Source of the DNA: Verrucomicrobiaceae bacterium
GTDB taxonomy: Bacteria; Verrucomicrobiota; Verrucomicrobiia; Verrucomicrobiales; Verrucomicrobiaceae
Length of the DNA: 64,000 nucleotides
Direction: 5' to 3'
Assembly (NCBI GenBank): GCA_947507875.1
Contig: CANNQP010000005.1
Location: 1-64,000, forward strand
The notes beneath the pieces were generated by a model, which ran no database searches, was not told where the DNA came from, and worked only from the letters and a program-made list of their open reading frames with translations. This document shows positions 16,965 through 25,741 of this stretch, piece after piece; within the stretch, counting starts at the first letter, position 1, and the number at the start of each line of letters is the position of its first letter. The translations under genes were made by a program, and so were the position numbers.

Positions 16965-17402
16965 ATGTCCAAGCCCAGAGCTACCTGGAATGAAAAGCTT
17001 CGCAGCAGTAAGGCGCCGGAGGTTAAGCGCTTGCATCGGGCTTTTGGTGGTATGCCGGAGGGGTCTCGGATGCTTATCGCTTCACCGATCATCCTGGATG
17101 AGTCCGTGAGGATGATTTGCCCAGGTCAGACGATGACGGTCAAATGCCTTCGGGATCATCTAGCAAACCGTTACCTCGCTGATCATGCTTGTCCGGTCAC
17201 GACGGGGATTTTTTTGAGAATTGTGGCTGAAGCTGCCTGGGAACGATACCTTGCAGGTGAGTCCATTGAATCCATCACACCCTTTTGGCGGGTTGTTGAG
17301 CCTGACTCGTTGCTGGCTAGGAAACTGGCTTGCGGTCGGGAGTTCATCGTTCAACAAAGACTCGCTGAGTCACAACTGCTCATGGGCAAAACTAGGACCT
17401 GA
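16965..17402 (+). CDS. MGMT-family (alkyltransferase-like) protein, copy 2
   Basis: This 145-residue paralogue of the protein at 8684-9097 starts at the ATG at 16965 (MSKPRATWNEK), aligned with copy 1; the upstream open frame has no homology. It keeps CPVTTGIFLRIVAEAAWER and ITPFWRVVEPDS, again without the alkyl-accepting Cys, and adds a short divergent tail (LAESQLLMGKTRT). Most silent sites differ from copy 1, so the duplication is not recent. It lies between the GH10-like gene and the convergent prfC, only 8 bp from the latter's stop. Confidence 0.7.
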   Translation: MSKPRATWNEKLRSSKAPEVKRLHRAFGGMPEGSRMLIASPIILDESVRMICPGQTMTVKCLRDHLANRYLADHACPVTTGIFLRIVAEAAWERYLAGESIESITPFWRVVEPDSLLARKLACGREFIVQQRLAESQLLMGKTRT

Positions 17403-17410
17403 TTTTGCTT

Positions 17411-19033
17411 TTAAAGTGGATAGGGGCTGATGTTAAACTTTTCTCCATTTTTGCTCTCGAAGTAACCAAGGCTCACTTTGTCACTGAAAAGTGCGACCCA
17501 GTTGCCAAAAGCGTCAAGCGCTAGGGTGGTGTCGTAGCTAGCAGCTAGATTGGGCTTGGGTTTTGTAGTTTGCCCACGCAGGGGCTTGGCTACATCATCA
17601 GGATTCTTTTCCTGCAACCAGCGAACGAGTGTCCAGGGAGCATACTCTAGGCGCACTTCAGCACTGTATTCTGTCTCCAGTCGGTATTTGAGAACATCGA
17701 ACTGCAAAGGACCGACGGCACCAAGCAGGGGAATGCGCACGAAGGCATCGGGTAGCTCGAAAGGCTGAGCGACACCCTCTTTGAGTAACTGATCCAGGCC
17801 ATCGCGAAAGCGTTTGAATTTGGCAGTGTTTTCGTTGTGAAGGTAGGCGAAGCACTCGGGGGCGAAGCGAGGCATCTCGTCATACTTGATGGAGGCATCT
17901 TCGGAAAGTGTGTCGCCGATTTGAAAGCCGTAATTGCCAACGAGGCCGACCACATCACCCGCCCAGGCTTCATTGACCGTCTCACGCTCTTGAGCAAAGA
18001 GGCGCTGAGAATTGCCCAGCCTCAGCTTAGCTCCTGTGCGTGTGTTGGTCGCAGTCATGTCACGCTGGAAGCAGCCACTTACGATGCGAATGAACGCTAC
18101 ATGGTCTCGGTGCCGTGGATTCATATTGGCTTGAATTTTAAACACGAAGCCTGAGAAAGCTGCATCAGCAGGTTCAATGATGCGATCTCCGACCAGACGC
18201 GGAGCTGGCGGCGGTGCCATGGAAAGAAAGCCATCCAGCATCAGCTGAACACCGAAGTTGTTCATGGCGCTACCGTAGAAAACGGGGGTGATTTCTCCAC
18301 GTCGCACTTTTTCTAGAGAGTAGTTCGCGCCAACACCATCAAGCAACTCAAGCTCCTCACACACGCGCTCATAAACCAGTGGAGGTAGAGCATTGCGCAC
18401 ACTGTCGTCTTCGATGCCTTTCACATTCACTGGAGCGCGGAACATACCGCCAACGGTTCGTTCAAAGAGATGAACTTGATTCGTTTGCCTATCAAAGATG
18501 CCTTTGAAATCCACGCCATCTCCAAGCGGCCAATTCATGGGGCAGGAGGCGATGCCAAGTACGCGTTCAAGTTCATCAAGCAGCTCAAGGGGGGGCCGTG
18601 CAGGGCGGTCGAGCTTGTTCATGAAGGTAAAAATCGGCACTCCTCGCCGGCGGCAGACTTCGAAAAGCTTCAGGGTTTGTGATTCGATGCCTTTGCCTGC
18701 ATCAATCACCATCACGGCCGCATCGACAGCCGTGAGCACTCGGTAAGTGTCTTCTGAGAAGTCTTTGTGACCTGGGGTATCCAGTAGATTGATCACTGCA
18801 TCCTTGTATTCAAACTGAAGCACGGTGGAGCTGACGGAAATGCCGCGCTGCTTTTCGAGCTCCATCCAGTCGGAGGTTGTGGCGCGCTGGTTTTTTCTTG
18901 CCGTGACGCTTCCAGCCAACTGTACGGCCCCTCCGTAGAGGAGTAGTTTTTCCGTCAGGGTGGTTTTGCCCGCGTCTGGGTGGGAAATGATGGCAAAGGT
19001 GCGGCGGCGAGCGACTTCAGAGGCAGCGGACAT
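17411..19033 (-). CDS. prfC: Peptide chain release factor 3
   Basis: RF3 is a translational GTPase that frees RF1/RF2 from the ribosome after termination. The start at 19033 gives MSAASEVARRRTFAIISHPD, the usual RF3 N-terminus, although the frame is open for 43 more codons. Visible are the P-loop HPDAGKTT, the switch segment QRGISVSSTVLQF, DTPGHKDFSEDT, and NKLDRPARPP (NKxD), then the beta-barrel domain II and an RF3-specific C-terminus (FDVLKYRLETEYSAEVRLE). The length of 540 residues is close to the 529 of E. coli RF3. Confidence 0.97.
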   Translation of the reverse strand: MSAASEVARRRTFAIISHPDAGKTTLTEKLLLYGGAVQLAGSVTARKNQRATTSDWMELEKQRGISVSSTVLQFEYKDAVINLLDTPGHKDFSEDTYRVLTAVDAAVMVIDAGKGIESQTLKLFEVCRRRGVPIFTFMNKLDRPARPPLELLDELERVLGIASCPMNWPLGDGVDFKGIFDRQTNQVHLFERTVGGMFRAPVNVKGIEDDSVRNALPPLVYERVCEELELLDGVGANYSLEKVRRGEITPVFYGSAMNNFGVQLMLDGFLSMAPPPAPRLVGDRIIEPADAAFSGFVFKIQANMNPRHRDHVAFIRIVSGCFQRDMTATNTRTGAKLRLGNSQRLFAQERETVNEAWAGDVVGLVGNYGFQIGDTLSEDASIKYDEMPRFAPECFAYLHNENTAKFKRFRDGLDQLLKEGVAQPFELPDAFVRIPLLGAVGPLQFDVLKYRLETEYSAEVRLEYAPWTLVRWLQEKNPDDVAKPLRGQTTKPKPNLAASYDTTLALDAFGNWVALFSDKVSLGYFESKNGEKFNISPYPL

Positions 19034-19440
19034 GAGCAGGGCAGGGGAGCGGGAATGGGTTCCATCGTTTGCTCGATTCATTTTCTCAACCACGAAAATC
19101 TCAGGATAGATTCGGGCGGGAACCGTGGAAAAAACACCTTGCAAGAGCGGCGGCCCTCCCACACTCTCTATATGTTCATGGTCCCCTCACTGAGTCGGAC
19201 TCATGGTATCCGCTCCATCATTCAGAGCAGCGGTTTCAGCAGGGTGGTGTCCCTCACGAAACTCTCTCTCGGCATTCTTCGGTTTTTCCGAGCTGCCATG
19301 GTGTGGCTACCGCGGCAAGGCCGCTCTTTTGTTTCCATCGTCGTTTTTCACCCCTCGCTTAGGCGTCATGCATCTTTGGTGCATGGTTTCACTTGGCTCA
19401 GTGCGAGGTCATCCCCCACCTATCTTTTAGCATATTCATC
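19034..19440. other. Divergent intergenic region prfC / yebC
   Basis: About 400 bases must hold both promoters. Two palindromes are visible: TGAGTC-G-GACTCA at 19191-19203 and CATGCA-N7-TGCATG at 19367-19385. They are candidate operator or hairpin elements. No tRNA, SRP RNA or other structured RNA could be recognised. Overlapping short open frames here have no recognisable product. Confidence 0.4.
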
Positions 19441-20190
19441 ATGGCAGGTCACAACAAGTGGTCGAAGATTAAGCGCACCAAAGCGGTGATCGATGCAAAG
19501 CGAGGTGGCGTCTTTTCCAAGATGTCCAAAGAAATCACCATCGCGGCGAAACATGGTGGAGGAAATCCTGATTTGAACGCAAGGCTTCGCAGTGCAATCA
19601 GTGCCGCAAAGGCCGCGAATGTGCCAAATGACAACATTGAGCGTGCTATTAAAAAAGGCACAGGTGAGCTTGGCGGAGCTACGATTGAGGAGATTACTTA
19701 TGAAGGTTATGGCCCTGCGGGTGTTGCCTTCATGATCGAAGTGGTCACAGACAATCGCAATCGTGCGGCCAATGATCTCCGTATCTTGCTGTCGAAAAAT
19801 GGAGGCACATTTGCAGATGCTGGCAGTGTGGCTTACCAGTTTACCCGTCGCGGCGAAATGCGCTTCGAAAAAGGCACAATGACAGAGGACGCGGCCATGG
19901 AGCTGGCTTTAGAAGCGGGTGCCGATGATGTCCAAGATGGTGGAGATGAATGGCTCATCTACACGGCCACCGATCAGCTCTTCCAGGTCGTTGCCGCACT
20001 GCGAGAGAAAGGCATTCACGCCAATGCTCCCAAACTCATTTACCAAGCCAGCACGCCTATCGCATTGACTGATGTCGAAACGGCGAAGTCAGTCATCAAA
20101 CTTTACGATGTGCTCGACGACTACGACGACACCCAAAACGTTCATTCCAACTTCGAGATCGACGACAGTATCGCCGAGTCTCTTGATTAA
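19441..20190 (+). CDS. yebC: YebC/PmpR family protein
   Basis: This is a 249-residue TACO1/YebC protein. It begins MAGHNKWSKIKRTKAVIDAK, the near-invariant family start, and contains AKHGGGNPDLNARLRSAI and EGYGPAGVAFMIEVVTDNRNR. Family members bind either DNA as regulators or the ribosome to ease translation of proline-rich stretches; which applies here cannot be told. The stop lies 18 bp before rho on the same strand, so they are probably cotranscribed. Confidence 0.96.
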   Translation: MAGHNKWSKIKRTKAVIDAKRGGVFSKMSKEITIAAKHGGGNPDLNARLRSAISAAKAANVPNDNIERAIKKGTGELGGATIEEITYEGYGPAGVAFMIEVVTDNRNRAANDLRILLSKNGGTFADAGSVAYQFTRRGEMRFEKGTMTEDAAMELALEAGADDVQDGGDEWLIYTATDQLFQVVAALREKGIHANAPKLIYQASTPIALTDVETAKSVIKLYDVLDDYDDTQNVHSNFEIDDSIAESLD

Positions 20191-20208
20191 ATTTCCCCCA
20201 AACCACCC

Positions 20209-22080
20209 ATGAGCGACGACATCCAGCCTGAGGAAGTGCCAAAGAAAAAAGCCGCCAAAAAAGCTGCTGCGAAAAAAGCCGCACCCATCAAGAAGGAGGC
20301 TGCTCCAGTCAAAAAGGCTACCGCCAAGAAAGCCGCAGTCAAAAAGGCGAAAGCCAAGACTGAACCTGATGCCTTGTTGACTCCAGCTGTCGAAGCGGTC
20401 ACGGAAGAGTTGCCGCTCGCCAGCGAGCCGTCTTCTACGCCCCAGAAGCGTAAGCGTCTGAATGCCGTACAAAAAAAAGCGGCTGCGATTCTCGCGAAGA
20501 TGCAGGAAACATCCGCAGCGCCCACTCCCACTGAAGCTGCGATCGTACCATCAGCGCCTGCCAAAGAAGCCGAGGTACATGCTCCTGGCGAGGTTGTTGC
20601 TGAAGATTCAAGGGTTGTCGCATCCTCATCAGAGCCGTTGATTACGCGACAAGTGGCATCCGTGCCAGAGGCCCCCCCATCCTCGTCAAACAATCATGGT
20701 TCAACTTCAGCACTTCTTCATGAGGAGTCGGCTGATGATGAAGCTGAACCCCACGCTGAAGAGTCGGGAGTGGGGCAGGAACCTGGACGCAAAAAAACAC
20801 GCTGGGAGCGTTGGAAAGAACGCAGAGAGCGTTTCAAGGCGGAAAAAATGGCACGCCGATTGGCTCAGCAAAACGGAGGAGCTGCTCCTTCGGTGAATAG
20901 TTCTTCAGCTTCAAACGGTAGCAAGCTTCAGGAGGAAGATGCTCCGTTTTCTCCTGAAGTTGTATTGGGCCCTCCAGAACCCGCTGAGGGAATTTTGGAA
21001 CTGAATGTCAAGGGACATGGCTTTTTGCGCCTCCGAGATCGGATGTTTGCACAGCATCCGCTCGACCCTTTTGTTCATGGCGATACGATTCGTCAGTTGG
21101 GATTACGGGAAGGGATGCACGTGAAAGGCATAGCCCAAAAAGGCCCACGTGGGCTGATCATCACCAGCATTAGTGAAGTGAATGCACGAGTGCCTGACTC
21201 TGTTCGTGATCTGCCTTTGTTCGAAGAGTTGAAAGCAGTCAATCCCAACAAGCGGATTCAATTCGAGACAACCAAAGAACGCATCACGACTCGTGTGATC
21301 GACATGTTCACTCCAGTGGGCCGCGGTCAGCGAGGCCTCATCGTCGCGCCGCCACGCACAGGTAAAACGACATTGCTCCAGCATATTGCTGAAGCCGTTG
21401 TCCAAAATCACCCTGGCATGCATCTGATCATCCTTCTTGTGGATGAGAGACCTGAAGAAGTGACTGAGTTTAAGCGTGCATTTCCAAATGCAGATGTCTT
21501 TGCCAGCTCAAACGACCAGGATGTGAAGAGTCACACTCGGATTGCCACTTTGGCTATTGAGCGTGCGAAACGCCTTGTGGAGGCGGGTGAGCATGTGTTC
21601 ATGCTCATGGACAGCATCACGCGGTTGGCGCGTGCCTTCAACAATGCGAAGTCGGGGGGGGCGACGATGAGTGGAGGTATGGCTGTCGGAGGTATGGAAA
21701 TACCACGGCGTCTTTTTGCGGCGGCTCGAAACACTCGTGGTGCAGGCAGTCTCACAATCTTAGCTACCGCTCTCATCGAAACCGGTAGCCGAATGGATGA
21801 TGTGATTTTCCTCGAGTTCAAAGGAACCGGCAATATGGAACTGGTTCTCGATCGTAAATTGGCGGAGCAGTACTATTATCCAGCCGTCAATATCTTCAAA
21901 TCGGGAACACGACGTGAGGAATTGCTTCTGCCTGCTTTCCAATTGGATAAGATCCACATGCTGCGTCGTGGTTTGGCTGGCGGGAAGCCGATCGATGCCA
22001 TTCAGCGTGTGATCACGCTCAGCGAGCGTTACCCAAGCAATGCTCAGATGTTGGTTGATCTGCCTGGCAAGGCCGGTTGA
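20209..22080 (+). CDS. rho: Transcription termination factor Rho with long low-complexity N-terminus
   Basis: This is a 623-residue Rho; E. coli Rho has 419. The core is complete: the RNA-binding cold-shock-like domain (ILELNVKGHGFLRLRD), Walker A APPRTGKTT, Walker B LLVDERPEEV, the Q-loop region, and SGTRREELLLP. The first ~250 residues are different: a histone-H1-like Lys/Ala run (KKKAAKKAAAKKAAP and repeats), then an acidic Ser/Glu/Ala stretch and a basic helix (RKKTRWERWKERRERFKAEK). No classical Rho_N three-helix bundle is apparent. Such insertions in other phyla add RNA binding or phase-separation behaviour; that is inference here. Confidence 0.95.
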   Translation: MSDDIQPEEVPKKKAAKKAAAKKAAPIKKEAAPVKKATAKKAAVKKAKAKTEPDALLTPAVEAVTEELPLASEPSSTPQKRKRLNAVQKKAAAILAKMQETSAAPTPTEAAIVPSAPAKEAEVHAPGEVVAEDSRVVASSSEPLITRQVASVPEAPPSSSNNHGSTSALLHEESADDEAEPHAEESGVGQEPGRKKTRWERWKERRERFKAEKMARRLAQQNGGAAPSVNSSSASNGSKLQEEDAPFSPEVVLGPPEPAEGILELNVKGHGFLRLRDRMFAQHPLDPFVHGDTIRQLGLREGMHVKGIAQKGPRGLIITSISEVNARVPDSVRDLPLFEELKAVNPNKRIQFETTKERITTRVIDMFTPVGRGQRGLIVAPPRTGKTTLLQHIAEAVVQNHPGMHLIILLVDERPEEVTEFKRAFPNADVFASSNDQDVKSHTRIATLAIERAKRLVEAGEHVFMLMDSITRLARAFNNAKSGGATMSGGMAVGGMEIPRRLFAAARNTRGAGSLTILATALIETGSRMDDVIFLEFKGTGNMELVLDRKLAEQYYYPAVNIFKSGTRREELLLPAFQLDKIHMLRRGLAGGKPIDAIQRVITLSERYPSNAQMLVDLPGKAG

Positions 22081-22106
22081 TCCTTGGCCTCAGGATCGAC
22101 GCACGA

Positions 22107-22132
22107 TTACGCTCCAGTGCTCTGGAGCGTAA
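22107..22132. terminator. Stem-loop between convergent rho and toroid-protein genes
   Basis: A perfect 11-bp stem (TTACGCTCCAG / CTGGAGCGTAA) with a TGCT loop lies 26 bp after the rho stop and 42 bp before the stop of the convergent gene. Its position fits a bidirectional transcript end. No T-tract follows on either strand, so it may act as an RNA 3'-end stabiliser rather than an intrinsic terminator. Confidence 0.5.
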
Positions 22133-22174
22133 ATTAGGTTATGTGTCTCAATGTGAGCTGCTCCCACGACGACC

Positions 22175-23308
22175 TTACTTTTGGTAGATTGGCAAAAAGT
22201 GATGGTAAACACTGAGGCTTAGAAGTGCGAGTGAGGTCGCATACACGGGGCCAGCGCTCTTTTCGTTGCCGTTCCGCGGATACCAAGCTCCTTCGAGACT
22301 TTGGCTGGAGACGAGCATGGCCTCGGTTTTTTGTCGCGCTGTCGCGGCATGATCTCCCCCTCGTTGATACATGCCTTGGGCATAATAGTAGCAGCCGTAA
22401 AAGAACCAAGGTTCATTGACCTCGGGAGGGAATTTCAGCAGCCAATTTGAAGAACCGATGACTTCGGGAATATCGTATTGGCCTGCTACCTGAAGGGAAA
22501 GCAACCCCGCAGCGGTCGTCGAGAAGGTCTGGCGTCCACCATAGGGTTCATAGCTAAAGGCAGCCTCGAGTTGCTTCAGTTGTCCATTGCTATCGCGTTC
22601 GGCACGGTAGCTTCGCTTGATATAGGCTACCGCGTTATCGATGGCTTCTTTGGGTACTTCGATGCCACTGTTTTTCGCAGCACGGAGTGCCATGAGTTGC
22701 CAAACACTAACGCTAATGTCGCTATCGCTGCTGCTTGGTTCGTAGCGCCAGCCTCCGCGATTGGCTTCGCTTTTCGGTGTCTGCTGGGCTCGTAAAATCA
22801 GACGGATACCCTTTTCTGCTAGTTCACGCACCTTGCGGTCCGTTTCTGTATCGGGCGACATACCAAGCATTTCGGTGAGCATGAGTGTCATGATGCCATG
22901 GCCGTACATGCGGCTGCGATCACTGCGTCCTAGATATCCATTTTCATCAGGCTCGACATGGTTGACGATGAACTTCAATGCACGTTCTGCGGCGATGCCT
23001 TCTGGCGTGCTGTTTCCAGGCAAATGCCCTACTGAGGAAAGCCCCATCAGGGTGAGTGAAGTCATGGCAGCACTATGGCTCGGCACGTCCCCAGGGCGTG
23101 GATTTTGATTGGATTTTTGCTCGCTGAAATGGCCGGAGGGCTGTTGTTGCTTCAGTAACCAGGAGACAGCCTTCTCCACGCTGGTTTTAACTTGAGGCGA
23201 GATGATCTCTGGTCGCGGTTCGGCTGCAACCGTTGTCATGCCTAAGGGTAAGCAAAACGCAACAGCCATGATCGGACAGCAAAGGTCTGAAAATGGAAAG
23301 GAAAACAT
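22175..23308 (-). CDS. Secreted prenyltransferase/squalene-oxidase-repeat (alpha-toroid) protein
   Basis: The 377-residue protein has an N-terminal signal (CLPLGMTTVAAEP) followed by repeats of the squalene-cyclase toroid type: VEKAVSWLLKQQQPSGHF, HGIMTLMLTEMLGM, GWRYEP, SVSVWQLMALRAAKN, GLLSLQVAGQ and a late YATSLALLSLSVYHHFLP. The cyclase DxDD motif is not present and the protein is exported, so it is unlikely to be squalene-hopene cyclase despite the nearby squalene synthase-like gene. It is last in a five-gene minus-strand operon, 35 bp after argA. Function unknown. Confidence 0.8.
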   Translation of the reverse strand: MFSFPFSDLCCPIMAVAFCLPLGMTTVAAEPRPEIISPQVKTSVEKAVSWLLKQQQPSGHFSEQKSNQNPRPGDVPSHSAAMTSLTLMGLSSVGHLPGNSTPEGIAAERALKFIVNHVEPDENGYLGRSDRSRMYGHGIMTLMLTEMLGMSPDTETDRKVRELAEKGIRLILRAQQTPKSEANRGGWRYEPSSSDSDISVSVWQLMALRAAKNSGIEVPKEAIDNAVAYIKRSYRAERDSNGQLKQLEAAFSYEPYGGRQTFSTTAAGLLSLQVAGQYDIPEVIGSSNWLLKFPPEVNEPWFFYGCYYYAQGMYQRGGDHAATARQKTEAMLVSSQSLEGAWYPRNGNEKSAGPVYATSLALLSLSVYHHFLPIYQK

Positions 23309-23343
23309 GAGGTGAGAGCGGTGAACGAATCTTATGAACGCTC

Positions 23344-24663
23344 CTACCTGAGTGGCTTGATCAGAACCTTCGAATTCCTTCCGCTGCGATCATATCTTTC
23401 ACGCCGTGCTGCGGGGAGATCCTGAGGAGTTGTGACCTGGAAGCCCATTTTTTCTTCAAAAAAGCGGAAGGCTTGGGTGCTGAGTGCGACTAGGGTGGCG
23501 CAGCCCCGTTGCCGTGCCATCTCTTCCGCAAAGGCAACGAGGCGCTGACCATGCCCGCGATTTTTATGGCTACGGCGCACAAAAAGGCAGGCCAGTTCAG
23601 CGATGCGCCCGCTTGGTTCATCGTAGGAGTGGACAGCTACACAACCAATCGGGTTTCCATCTGTCTCGAGAACAAAGAAGTCTTTGATGTGCGCTTGGAT
23701 CTGTTCGCGTGTGCGTGGCACCAGGGCCGCATCTTCCATCGACTGTTGCATCATCGAGAGTAGCGCAGGTGCATCGGAGGACAAGGCACGGCGGATTTGC
23801 TGATAGTCATCGGCGTGAATCATCGTGCCAACGCCTTCGTTGCTGAAGAGCTCGGCGAGTAGGGCTTCATCCTGGGTGCCATCCACAATATGAACACGTG
23901 GCACTCCTTCCTGACAGGCTAGAGCGCCATAACGTAGTTTGGAGAGTAAGTTCACGTCGTGTCTAGGATCTTTCTTTTTGAAAAGCTCCCGGGCTTCTGC
24001 CATCGAAAGTTGTGCTAGTCGACTGCCATCGGCATGGCTGAGTCCGGCCTCCGAAACAAAAATGATCTTGGCTGCATGAAGCGCAATCGCGACCTCAGTC
24101 GCCACGGCGTCAGAGTTTAGGCGTAGTGTCGCTCCCCGCCCATCATAGCCCAGTGGTGGTAAGATCGGGATGATATCGGCTTTGAGCAAAACTTGCAGAC
24201 TTTCGGCATCCACACGTTCGATCCGCCCGGTGAATTCCTGATCCACCCCCTCAATCACCCCGGCGGGATGCACCGCGAGGGCATTCGAAATCACGACAGG
24301 TAGTTCGAGGGCTGTCAAATCAGCCATGAGTTCGCTGGCTTGGCGCGTAATGGCTTCAATCGCGATTTCTAATGTTGGATGATCGGTGCGACTCATGCCG
24401 TCATCACTGCTGAGTTGAACATGCCTTTTTTCAGCTAGCGCCCGCATTTGCGCCCTGCCACCAAAGACAAGCACGACTTCAATATTCAGTGACTGTAGCA
24501 CCGCTACGTCTTGCAGAATGCTAGTGAAGCCGGGCTGCCCCATCAAGGCTCCATCAATCGCAATCACAAAGACACGCTGCCGGAACTGAGGCACATAACG
24601 TAGTATGCCGCGCAGATCCTCGAATCGTGCGGATGGTTTGGGGATGATTTCGCTTTCAGTCAC
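23344..24663 (-). CDS. argA: N-acetylglutamate synthase (amino-acid kinase + GNAT)
   Basis: This enzyme acetylates glutamate with acetyl-CoA, the first step of arginine synthesis. The 439 residues show an N-terminal amino-acid-kinase domain (FVIAIDGALMG, VLVFGGRAQM, PILPPLGYDGRG, LRLNSDAVATEVA) and a C-terminal GNAT domain (VLETDGNPIGCVAVH, CLFVRRSHKNRGHGQRLV, RFFEEKMGF). This is the classical ArgA layout and length. It probably starts at a GTG (24663); no earlier ATG fits. It lies in the minus-strand operon between squalene synthase-like and toroid genes, without other arg genes nearby. Confidence 0.92.
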   Translation of the reverse strand: MTESEIIPKPSARFEDLRGILRYVPQFRQRVFVIAIDGALMGQPGFTSILQDVAVLQSLNIEVVLVFGGRAQMRALAEKRHVQLSSDDGMSRTDHPTLEIAIEAITRQASELMADLTALELPVVISNALAVHPAGVIEGVDQEFTGRIERVDAESLQVLLKADIIPILPPLGYDGRGATLRLNSDAVATEVAIALHAAKIIFVSEAGLSHADGSRLAQLSMAEARELFKKKDPRHDVNLLSKLRYGALACQEGVPRVHIVDGTQDEALLAELFSNEGVGTMIHADDYQQIRRALSSDAPALLSMMQQSMEDAALVPRTREQIQAHIKDFFVLETDGNPIGCVAVHSYDEPSGRIAELACLFVRRSHKNRGHGQRLVAFAEEMARQRGCATLVALSTQAFRFFEEKMGFQVTTPQDLPAARRERYDRSGRNSKVLIKPLR

Positions 24664-24709
24664 CGTTTAGCTTCGTGCAAAGTGCTCAAGGTGCAAGGGC
24701 GTGGCGACC

Positions 24710-25720
24710 TTAGCTGAGTTTTTGAAAAAGCCGTCTAACCCCGTCAGGGGTCCGGCAGACAATGGCTGCTTCTGCCAAGATTTTGGTCACCTCTAGGCGG
24801 CTAATTTTGACGCCTAACACTCGTTCTTCCCAACTGGCGGATTGCAAACGCGCGAGTGTCCTTGTTCCAATCAGCAGTGGCAGTGCAGTCGCATAACGCA
24901 GACGGGTATCGGTGACTTGGGTCACGTAATTCAGCCCACTTGCGAGATGCTGATGGCAAAGAGTCCACCAGTGCTGCCAGACAGGTTCCAAAACACGACT
25001 GTTCCTGCGCACTTCTTCAGCGCTCACTCCTGGCAGATAGCAACGTCCATCCCTCAAGTCTTCGCCAACATCGCGCAAGATATTGATGAGCTGAAGCCCT
25101 TGGCCAAAGCGCGCGCCGTCTTGCTGCAACTGGGCAAGACCAACCATTGGAGCTAGAGCGTCTGGTTTTTCCAGGGCACACATTTCAGTCCAAAACTCGC
25201 CTACACATCCAGCCACAAGCCAAGTGTATTCTTCCAGTTCGGTATCGCTGCCCAAGCAACGTAGGGTTCCATCCGCAGGGAAGCGTTGGATGTCCAGGCG
25301 CTGTCCATGGATGATGTGGCGGAGCACTTTTTGAATCGCCGTCAACGAAGCTCCGCGCATCGTGCTCAGCCATTCCAGCCCATCATGGAACCGCTCCATC
25401 AATCGCCGTTCTGCCTGATCTTCTTGGCATTCAATAAAGCTTTCCCGAATTCGCTGGGTGAGAAGCTGCTGAGTTTCCTGAGTTTCTGATCTGCTCAGAA
25501 TAAGCATCTCAAACTCATCGAGACATTGCAGTCGTAAGTCAGCAGGAGCTGTGGCCGTGTCCGCTAGAGTATCTGCAGTGCGCGCAAGTAGATAGGCCAG
25601 TGAAATGGGCTCTCGTAACTCGCTAGGCAGTGCCTTCAGGGTAAGGTAAAACGAGCGCGATACGCTCGCGAGCAGCTGGCCGCCTAGTTCACTTTCATGA
25701 GGGGATTCTTTGTCAGGCAT
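24710..25720 (-). CDS. Squalene/phytoene synthase family protein
   Basis: The 336-residue protein starts at the ATG at 25720. It has SVSRSFYLTLKALPSELREP and two aspartate motifs for Mg-diphosphate binding: DTLAD in LLARTADTLADT and DVGED in NILRDVGEDLRDGRCYLP. VAGCVGEFWTEM is the expected central helix. These features, especially VSRSF and the R-Y-L-P block, resemble farnesyl-diphosphate farnesyltransferase (squalene synthase) more than phytoene synthase. Product identity is inference. It lies 21 bp after the M48 gene in the same operon. Confidence 0.88.
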   Translation of the reverse strand: MPDKESPHESELGGQLLASVSRSFYLTLKALPSELREPISLAYLLARTADTLADTATAPADLRLQCLDEFEMLILSRSETQETQQLLTQRIRESFIECQEDQAERRLMERFHDGLEWLSTMRGASLTAIQKVLRHIIHGQRLDIQRFPADGTLRCLGSDTELEEYTWLVAGCVGEFWTEMCALEKPDALAPMVGLAQLQQDGARFGQGLQLINILRDVGEDLRDGRCYLPGVSAEEVRRNSRVLEPVWQHWWTLCHQHLASGLNYVTQVTDTRLRYATALPLLIGTRTLARLQSASWEERVLGVKISRLEVTKILAEAAIVCRTPDGVRRLFQKLS

Positions 25721-25741
25721 GGTGTATCTTGGGCGCAAAGA

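Noticed and set aside
22175..23308. Squalene-hopene cyclase
   Set aside because: The repeats fit, but the protein is far shorter, is exported and lacks the DxDD catalytic motif.
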